A stretch of 11,587 nucleotides of DNA from Alphaproteobacteria bacterium (lineage in GTDB: Bacteria > Pseudomonadota > Alphaproteobacteria > SP197): positions 1 to 11,587 of the forward strand of contig JAJEBJ010000490.1 of the NCBI GenBank assembly GCA_022822575.1, read 5' to 3'. Both the position numbers and the translations under genes were made by a program. Of this stretch, positions 6,801 to 11,587 are shown one piece after another. Every line of letters begins with the position of its first letter. The first letter of the stretch is position 1. The notes beneath the pieces are model-generated. The model saw only the letters and a program-made list of their open reading frames with translations, made no database searches and was not told where the DNA came from.

Positions 6801-7736
6801 GTGTCCCCCCTTCTCTTCAGCCGCCGCGCCATCCGGTCACTGTCCACGTCCGGCGCCTCGGATGCCTCCGGTGGCCGCTCGCTCTGGCAGGACGCCCGTG
6901 GCCGTTTTCTTCGCAACCGCGCCGCGGTGACCAGTCTTGCGATTCTCGTGCTCCTGGTTCTTTTCGTGCTCTTCGGTGACATCCTGGCAGCCTGGTCCAA
7001 CGAGGAGATCGACTGGGCCATGCTTGGCAACGTTGCGGAAGAGGGTGGCCCCTCGTTTGCCAACGGCCACTACTTCGGAGTGGACGAACTGGGCCGCGAC
7101 CTCTTCGCGCGCACGGTACAGGGGACCGGGATATCGCTGATGGTCGGCGTTCTGGGAGCCCTGGTCTCGATGGTGGTCGGCACCCTCTACGGGGCCGTGG
7201 CGGGATACCTCGGCGGCGCGGTGGACAATGTGATGATGCGCATTGTCGATGTGTTGATGGCCATTCCCTACATGTTCGTGCTGATCGTGTTCATGGTCGT
7301 GTTCGGCCGGTCCATCCTGATGCTGTTCGTGGGCATCGGCCTCATCAGCTGGCTCGACATGGCGCGGATCGCGCGGGGGCAGACGCTGTCCATCAAGAAC
7401 CGTGAATTTGTCGAAGCTGCCGTCGCGATCGGCGTCAGACCGGGGAAGATCATCCTGCGCCATATCATTCCCAATCTTCTGGGCGTGGTCGTGGTCTATG
7501 CGACACTGCTCGTGCCTTCGATGATCATCTACGAGAGTTTCATCAGCTTTCTCGGCCTCGGCGTGCAGGAGCCCGACACGAGCCTGGGTGCGCTCATCAG
7601 CGACGGAGCGGGCCAGATGCAGTACGGCACGCTCTGGCAGCTCCTGTTTCCGCTTTTCTTCTTCGTCACCACGCTGTTCGCGTTCTTCTTCGTGGGCGAC
7701 GGACTGCGCGATGCGCTGGATCCCAGAGACCGCTGA
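6801..7736 (+). CDS. oppC: Oligopeptide ABC transporter permease OppC
   Basis: A 311-aa second membrane subunit, close to E. coli OppC (302 aa). Residues 30-44 (QDARGRFLRNRAAVT) match the OppC N-terminal cytoplasmic segment, followed by the first helix (45-63). GHYFGVDELGRDLFAR (89-104) is a family hallmark, and the EAA loop is at 202-225 (EFVEAAVAIGVRPGKIILRH). The end, FVGDGLRDALDPRDR, is nearly invariant in OppC. I chose GTG at 6801, directly after the oppB stop. The frame also contains an ATG at 6726, but that would overlap the OppB C-terminus by 74 nt and encodes no family-like sequence. With no good ribosome site at the GTG, expression probably depends on coupling to oppB. Confidence 0.92.
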   Translation: MSPLLFSRRAIRSLSTSGASDASGGRSLWQDARGRFLRNRAAVTSLAILVLLVLFVLFGDILAAWSNEEIDWAMLGNVAEEGGPSFANGHYFGVDELGRDLFARTVQGTGISLMVGVLGALVSMVVGTLYGAVAGYLGGAVDNVMMRIVDVLMAIPYMFVLIVFMVVFGRSILMLFVGIGLISWLDMARIARGQTLSIKNREFVEAAVAIGVRPGKIILRHIIPNLLGVVVVYATLLVPSMIIYESFISFLGLGVQEPDTSLGALISDGAGQMQYGTLWQLLFPLFFFVTTLFAFFFVGDGLRDALDPRDR

Positions 7737-7739
7737 GCC

Positions 7740-8708
7740 ATGACCCTGCTTCAGGTACGTGACCTCACCGTGTCCTTCCGGACAGGCGATGGCACGGTCC
7801 ACGCCGTGAACGGAGTCGACCTCGCGGTCGCGGCCGGACAGGCGATTGCCGTGGTCGGCGAGAGCGGTTCGGGCAAGAGCCAGATCATGCTCGCCATCAT
7901 GGGTCTCCTGGCGCGAAACGGAGTTGCGTCGGGCTCGATCATGTTTGATGGCGCGGAACTGCTTGGCCTCGATGAGCGCGCGCTCAACCGGATTCGCGCA
8001 CGCGAGATCGCGATGATCTTTCAGGATCCGATGACAGCGCTCAATCCCTACATGAGAATCTCGCACCAGATGACCGAGGTGCTGATGCTGCACAAGGGCT
8101 TCGGCCGGGGAGAGGCGCTTGGCGAAGCGGTCCGCCTGCTCGACGCCATGGAAGTGCCCGAGGCTCGTACCCGCATCACCATGTATCCGCACGAATTCTC
8201 CGGCGGCATGCGACAGCGGGTGCTGATCGCGATGGCACTGCTTTGCCGTCCTCGCCTGCTGATTGCGGACGAACCCACCACGGCGCTCGATGCCACGGTT
8301 CGCGGCCAGATCATGCGTCTTCTCGGGGACGTGAAGTCCATGTTCGACACCGCCGTCATTCTCGTCACCCACGATGCCGGAATCGTCGCGGGACACTGCG
8401 ACGAGATGGTCGTGCTCTACGGCGGCCAGGTGATGGAAAGCGGTCCGGTCGCTCAGACATTTGCCGAACCGCATCACCCCTACACACGCGGTCTGCTGGA
8501 TGCGGTACCAAGGCTCGACCGCGACGATGAGAGGTTGCGCGCCATCCCCGGAGATCCGCCCGGCATGCGCCAGCTTCCCTGCGGCTGTCCCTATGCGGCG
8601 CGTTGCCCGCGGGCGGACGAGCGCTGTCATCGTGTGCGGCCCCCTGGCGTCAGTCATGCACCGGGCCGGCAGGTTGCCTGTCACTGGCCTCTGGGCGGTG
8701 CGGGATGA
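7740..8708 (+). CDS. oppD: Oligopeptide ABC transporter ATP-binding protein OppD
   Basis: A 322-aa ATPase with every nucleotide-binding element: Walker A GESGSGKS (40-47), Q-loop Gln95 in IFQDPMTALNP, signature SGGMRQR (154-160), Walker B LLIADEP (173-179) and switch His211. The C-terminal oligopeptide-transporter extension follows HHPYTRGLL and carries Cys281, Cys283, Cys289, Cys296 and Cys314, consistent with the 4Fe-4S-type cysteine cluster known in OppD/DppD proteins. It starts 3 nt after oppC, and its stop overlaps the oppF start (ATGA). It pairs with OppF to drive import on the cytoplasmic face. Confidence 0.94.
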   Translation: MTLLQVRDLTVSFRTGDGTVHAVNGVDLAVAAGQAIAVVGESGSGKSQIMLAIMGLLARNGVASGSIMFDGAELLGLDERALNRIRAREIAMIFQDPMTALNPYMRISHQMTEVLMLHKGFGRGEALGEAVRLLDAMEVPEARTRITMYPHEFSGGMRQRVLIAMALLCRPRLLIADEPTTALDATVRGQIMRLLGDVKSMFDTAVILVTHDAGIVAGHCDEMVVLYGGQVMESGPVAQTFAEPHHPYTRGLLDAVPRLDRDDERLRAIPGDPPGMRQLPCGCPYAARCPRADERCHRVRPPGVSHAPGRQVACHWPLGGAG

Positions 8709-9685
8709 GCGTGCCCCTTCTCTCCGTGCGGGATCTGTCAGTCACCTTTCGCGTGCGTCCCGGGAGACGTCCCCCCTGGGCCCCGCCGAAGGAACTTCGA
8801 GCCGTCCGCGGCGTTGGTTTCGACCTCGCCCCGGGAGAGACGCTCGGTATCGTCGGCGAGAGCGGATCCGGCAAGTCCACGCTTGCCCGTTCGCTGATCG
8901 GGACCGTACCCGCAACCGGGGGCCGGGCGCTGTGGAAAGGCAGGGATCTCCTGGCGCTGGATCCCGCAGAGCGCCGGCTCCTGCGCCGCGAAATGCAGAT
9001 GATCTTCCAGGATCCCCTGGGTGCGCTGGATCCCCGGATGACGGCTGGCGAGATCATCGCCGAACCTCTCGTGACCCATGAACCAAACCTGTCGAGGCGC
9101 GAGATCACGTCGCGGGTGAGGGGACTGCTCGAGCGGGTGGGCCTGCTTCCCGAACACATCAACCGCTACCCCCACGAGTTTTCCGGCGGCCAGTGCCAGC
9201 GCATCGGCATTGCGCGCGCGCTCATCGTTCAACCCAAGCTCCTGATCTGCGACGAGCCCGTCTCGGCACTCGACGTCAGCGTGCAGGCCCAGATCGTCAA
9301 CCTGCTTCGGGACCTGCAACGCGACCTGGCACTCTCCCTGATCTTCATCTCCCACGACTTGAGTGTGGTGAAGCACATCGCCGACCGGGTCCTGGTGTTC
9401 TACCTTGGCCGTGTCATGGAGTACGGCACGACACGCGATCTCGTTCACGATCCCCGCCATCCTTACACCCGCGCCCTGATCGCGGCGACGCCGGTCCCCG
9501 ACCCCGCCGTCGAACGCGGACGCCCGGCCACAGGTCTCGAGGGCGAGGTGCCGTCGCCTCTCTCGCCGCCTTCGGGGTGCGTGTTTCGCACCCGCTGCCC
9601 CCTAGCCCGGCAATCCTGCGCCGAGGCTGTTCCGGCACTGCAGGAACACGACGACGGTCGTTTCGTCGCTTGTCCCTATGGCTGA
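8705..9685 (+). CDS. oppF: Oligopeptide ABC transporter ATP-binding protein OppF
   Basis: A 326-aa second ATPase with Walker A GESGSGKS (51-58), Q-loop Gln102, signature SGGQCQR (160-166), Walker B LLICDEP (179-185) and His217. The C-terminal domain has Cys292, Cys298, Cys305 and Cys323, again a metal-cluster-like set. The ATG at 8705 overlaps the oppD stop and gives the family-typical N-terminus (PLLSVRDLSVTF). An in-frame ATG at 8603 lies inside oppD and is rejected. The signature has Cys164 where OppF/DppF proteins usually have Arg or Lys; this position is outside the core SGGQ and probably tolerated. Last gene of the operon, converging with the nucleosidase gene. Confidence 0.94.
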   Translation: MSVPLLSVRDLSVTFRVRPGRRPPWAPPKELRAVRGVGFDLAPGETLGIVGESGSGKSTLARSLIGTVPATGGRALWKGRDLLALDPAERRLLRREMQMIFQDPLGALDPRMTAGEIIAEPLVTHEPNLSRREITSRVRGLLERVGLLPEHINRYPHEFSGGQCQRIGIARALIVQPKLLICDEPVSALDVSVQAQIVNLLRDLQRDLALSLIFISHDLSVVKHIADRVLVFYLGRVMEYGTTRDLVHDPRHPYTRALIAATPVPDPAVERGRPATGLEGEVPSPLSPPSGCVFRTRCPLARQSCAEAVPALQEHDDGRFVACPYG

Positions 9686-9711
9686 GACGGGGCAAACCAG
9701 GTCAAGCGTGT

Positions 9712-9745
9712 CTGACGTCGCTCACAAGCAGGGGCCAGACGTCAG
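9712..9745. repeat. Inverted repeat between the convergent oppF and nucleosidase genes
   Basis: CTGACGTC (9712-9719) and GACGTCAG (9738-9745) are perfect 8-bp arms separated by 18 nt. The right arm covers the stop codon of the minus-strand gene. The position suits a bidirectional transcription end, but the loop is long and no T-run follows on either strand, so terminator function is uncertain. Each arm also contains the palindrome GACGTC. Confidence 0.3.
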
Positions 9746-10689
9746 GACTCCTCTTCCATCGCCCGCAGGAGAGCCTTGACCACGGTCGTCGCATTGTCGG
9801 CCGCCAGGTCCAGAAAGACCTCCAGTTGATTCGCGCCTTCGCCGCCGCCGGCGAGATCGGAGAGGCTGCGCACGGCAATGAAGGGAATGTCGTTGGCAAA
9901 AGCCACGTGGGCAACGGCAGCACTCTCCATGTCAAGCACACGTGCGCCGAAGGTCTGAAATGTCCAGGTGCGGAACGCCGCATTGTCGACAAAGGCGCTG
10001 CCGGAGACCCCCGATCCACCCATGACGATGCTGGGTTCCTCCTCGAGGCATGTGCCTTGCGTCGTACAGCGGCTGAGTGCCACCTTGTCCGCCACCCTGC
10101 TGGCCGTGGCAAACAGTTGCTCGTCGACCGAGAACCAGAAACGTGTCTCGGGTTGCCCGGCTCCGGGGCGGAGCACGGTGACCGAGCGTGGAAACATCAT
10201 GCCGAAGTGTCCGTACGGGTACTCGAAGAACGGCATCGTTGCCCAGCCGTCGTCGGTTTCGCGCGCAAAGAGCATCTCCAGATATTGCCCCCAGCGATCC
10301 GCGATCACGACATCGCCGATGTTGAGGTCCGGATCCACCCCGCCGGCGATGCCGGAGAACACCACATCCCTGATGGCGAAATGGTCAAACGCCAACTGCG
10401 CCGTCATCGCCGCATTGACGACACTGATTCCGCTGAGAAAGAGTACGACGTCGTGCCCTTCCAGGGTGCCGGTGGTGAAGGCGACACCGTTCACCTGGAT
10501 TTCCGACGAGTCTTCCAGGTCCCGTTTCAGAATGGCCAGTTCCGGCGCGAAAGCCGAGATGATGGCGACGCGTGGAGTCTCGTCGTGGACGGCGTGCGCC
10601 TCCGCCGGCCGGGAGGGGGCATCCGTGAGAAGCAACAAGGCGCCAAGGCCGACGATCAGGGCGCCGGAAGTGAATCGGCATACTGGCAT
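9742..10689 (-). CDS. Secreted/periplasmic 5'-methylthioadenosine/S-adenosylhomocysteine nucleosidase-like protein (phosphorylase superfamily)
   Basis: A 315-aa protein of the purine nucleoside phosphorylase/MTA-SAH nucleosidase fold, with an N-terminal signal peptide (hydrophobic core about 8-22, likely cleavage near PAEAHA, 29-33). Fold landmarks are RVAIISAFAPELAILKRDL (40-58), SGIAGGVDPDLNIGDVVIA (112-130), VLDMESAAVAHV (251-262) and IAVRSLSDLAG (271-281). Residues equivalent to E. coli MTAN Glu12, Glu174 and Asp197 are present as Glu50, Glu255 and Asp278, so it is probably catalytic. An insertion at about 135-225 makes it longer than the cytosolic enzyme (about 230 aa) and includes Cys208 and Cys214, which could form a disulfide. 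The frame is open to 10740, but the extra 17 codons have A/T-rich third positions unlike the rest, so I start at 10689. Its likely role is cleavage of extracellular nucleosides; the substrate is not certain. Confidence 0.85.
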   Translation of the reverse strand: MPVCRFTSGALIVGLGALLLLTDAPSRPAEAHAVHDETPRVAIISAFAPELAILKRDLEDSSEIQVNGVAFTTGTLEGHDVVLFLSGISVVNAAMTAQLAFDHFAIRDVVFSGIAGGVDPDLNIGDVVIADRWGQYLEMLFARETDDGWATMPFFEYPYGHFGMMFPRSVTVLRPGAGQPETRFWFSVDEQLFATASRVADKVALSRCTTQGTCLEEEPSIVMGGSGVSGSAFVDNAAFRTWTFQTFGARVLDMESAAVAHVAFANDIPFIAVRSLSDLAGGGEGANQLEVFLDLAADNATTVVKALLRAMEEES

Positions 10690-10832
10690 CGTTGCGCATG
10701 TCCCATTGCGAGGAAGTCGACTTGGTCGAAAAGGTGGCATGACGTAGTCCGAAACGGGTCTCTTCGCAATTCCACATGGACCAGCATGTCCGCGCCGGGA
10801 GGCAAATCGACTTCACTGTGAGCGTCGGACGG
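10690..10832. other. Intergenic region upstream of the nucleosidase gene
   Basis: These 143 bp separate two minus-strand genes and should hold the nucleosidase promoter. I see no good -10/-35 pair and no T-run terminator for the upstream permease gene. Confidence 0.4.
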
Positions 10833-11587
10833 CTATTTCGCCGGAATCGAGAAGACGATGATGTACGCGAGGATCAGCGCGGGCGCGATGAAGAGGCATT
10901 CGTTCACACGCCCCGGTCTCGAGCGCCCCGGAGAATCCCTGTAGCTGTGGATGAGGGCGAAGAGTGTCTGCAGGAAGTAGTAAGCCGCGAAGGCCCTGGA
11001 GGCGAGGGAGACGATCTCGAACAGGTCGACGGCCAGACCAGGAAAATCGCGCCGGTGGCGACAGAGACGTAACCCACCCTGGCCGAGAGAAGGCCGTGAC
11101 TGTTCTCGCGCAGCAGGCCACCTCCTCCTGCCATGTCGGCCACCGCCGCGATCATCAGGGTGAGGGGCAGGATCAGGGCCGCTGGAGCCATGGCGTCGAT
11201 GATCTGCGACAACTGGATGTGATTTAGATCCATGCCCTGCACCACCGGCATCAGCAGGACGACGGAGACGACGTTGATGATCCCCGAGATGATCTGGGCG
11301 TTCCTCATGCTCGCCACCCGGATCTCTCGGCTGTACTTGTCCCCGAGGAAGCGCGACGTCTCGAATCCCTGCACCACGAGGAGGGCCCCGCCAGCATCTG
11401 GAACTGCGTGAAGGCGTCCCTCTGCGGGAAGTCGAGGCGGATGTCCCTTTCGGTCAAGAATCCGCCTGCGTAGATCGCGAGACCGGTGACGAGCGAGGCA
11501 ATGACGCAGAGCTGGGTCGTCACCGAGATGCTCTCGAGGCGCTCGAGGCCTCCCAGGCCCTTGAGGTATCCCACGCAGACGATAAAG
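10833..11587 (-). pseudogene. Multi-pass membrane permease-like gene, broken by two frameshifts, C-terminal part
   Basis: Read leftwards from the right edge, the protein continues through three frames. The first runs 11587 to about 11388 (YLKGLGGLERLESISV, LCVIASLVTGLAIYAGGF, ending FTQFQMLAG). The second runs about 11386 to 11035 (ALLVVQGFETSRFLGDKYSR, VADMAGGGGLLRENSHGLLS, ending GAIFLVW). The third runs about 11033 to TAG at 10833-10835 (VDLFEIVSLASRAFAAYYFL, ending AYIIVFSIPAK). Adding one G in the G-runs at about 11386-11389 and 11033-11034 restores a single frame (MLAG-GALLVV and LVW-AVDLFE). About six hydrophobic segments are visible, and the layout resembles amino acid/polyamine-type permeases and their uncharacterised relatives. 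Protein-level conservation in all three parts means either very recent inactivation or base-calling errors. The N-terminus lies outside the window. Confidence 0.7.

Noticed and set aside
6837..8684. 615-aa minus-strand open frame opposite oppC and oppD
   Set aside because: His/Asp/Arg-rich low-information translation, antisense to two unmistakable Opp genes.
10690..10740. 17-residue N-terminal extension of the nucleosidase-like protein
   Set aside because: Third codon positions are A/T-rich, unlike the rest of the gene, and the internal Met already precedes a normal signal peptide. Neither start has a strong ribosome site, so it is not fully excluded.
9193..10821. 542-aa plus-strand open frame overlapping oppF and opposite the nucleosidase
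   Set aside because: It spans two confidently identified genes in other frames and shows no domain.
1..11587. CRISPR array, tRNA, insertion sequence or attachment site
   Set aside because: I found no regularly spaced direct repeats, cloverleaf-like segment, transposase motif or terminal inverted repeats on either strand.

Overview
The window is high-GC DNA (roughly 60-65% by eye) with tightly packed, strongly GC3-biased genes. Its Opp proteins resemble those of Proteobacteria. I read it as a chromosomal segment of a proteobacterium, probably an alphaproteobacterium, but there is no rRNA, tRNA or marker gene to fix the lineage. I see no CRISPR array, insertion sequence, tRNA or phage gene.

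Layout, left to right. (1) At the left edge on the minus strand lies the N-terminal part of a membrane-anchored endonuclease/exonuclease/phosphatase-fold protein (about 1-410). (2) A divergent pair shares a 107-bp promoter region: a 655-aa flavin/4Fe-4S oxidoreductase of the FadH/trimethylamine dehydrogenase type on the minus strand (629-2596), and a Rieske non-heme iron oxygenase alpha-subunit homologue on the plus strand (2704-3855). (3) A 358-bp intergenic region holds a perfect 9-bp-arm inverted repeat. (4) A complete oligopeptide ABC transporter operon, oppA-oppB-oppC-oppD-oppF, runs 4214-9685 on the plus strand, with B to F almost abutting or overlapping. (5) Converging on it is a secreted or periplasmic homologue of MTA/SAH nucleosidase (9742-10689, minus). 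(6) At the right edge on the minus strand is a multi-pass membrane permease-like gene that reads in three successive frames (10833-11587). Each of its two breaks is explained by one missing G/C.

How the genes may work together. Opp imports peptides: OppA captures them in the periplasm, OppB and OppC form the channel, and OppD and OppF hydrolyse ATP. Rieske oxygenases paired with FadH/TMADH-type flavoproteins are typical of stepwise N-demethylation of betaines and methylated amines, so the divergent pair is a candidate methylamine or betaine catabolic locus. That role is inference.

The most notable observation is that the Rieske protein keeps its catalytic iron site (His217, His222, Asp342, bridging Glu214) but has lost two of the four [2Fe-2S] ligands (His to Tyr104, Cys to Ser122). 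The partner flavoprotein also lacks residues usually found in its active-site loop. Other points worth a second look are the exported nucleosidase, the frameshifted permease, and a coding-like stretch opposite the oppA upstream region.
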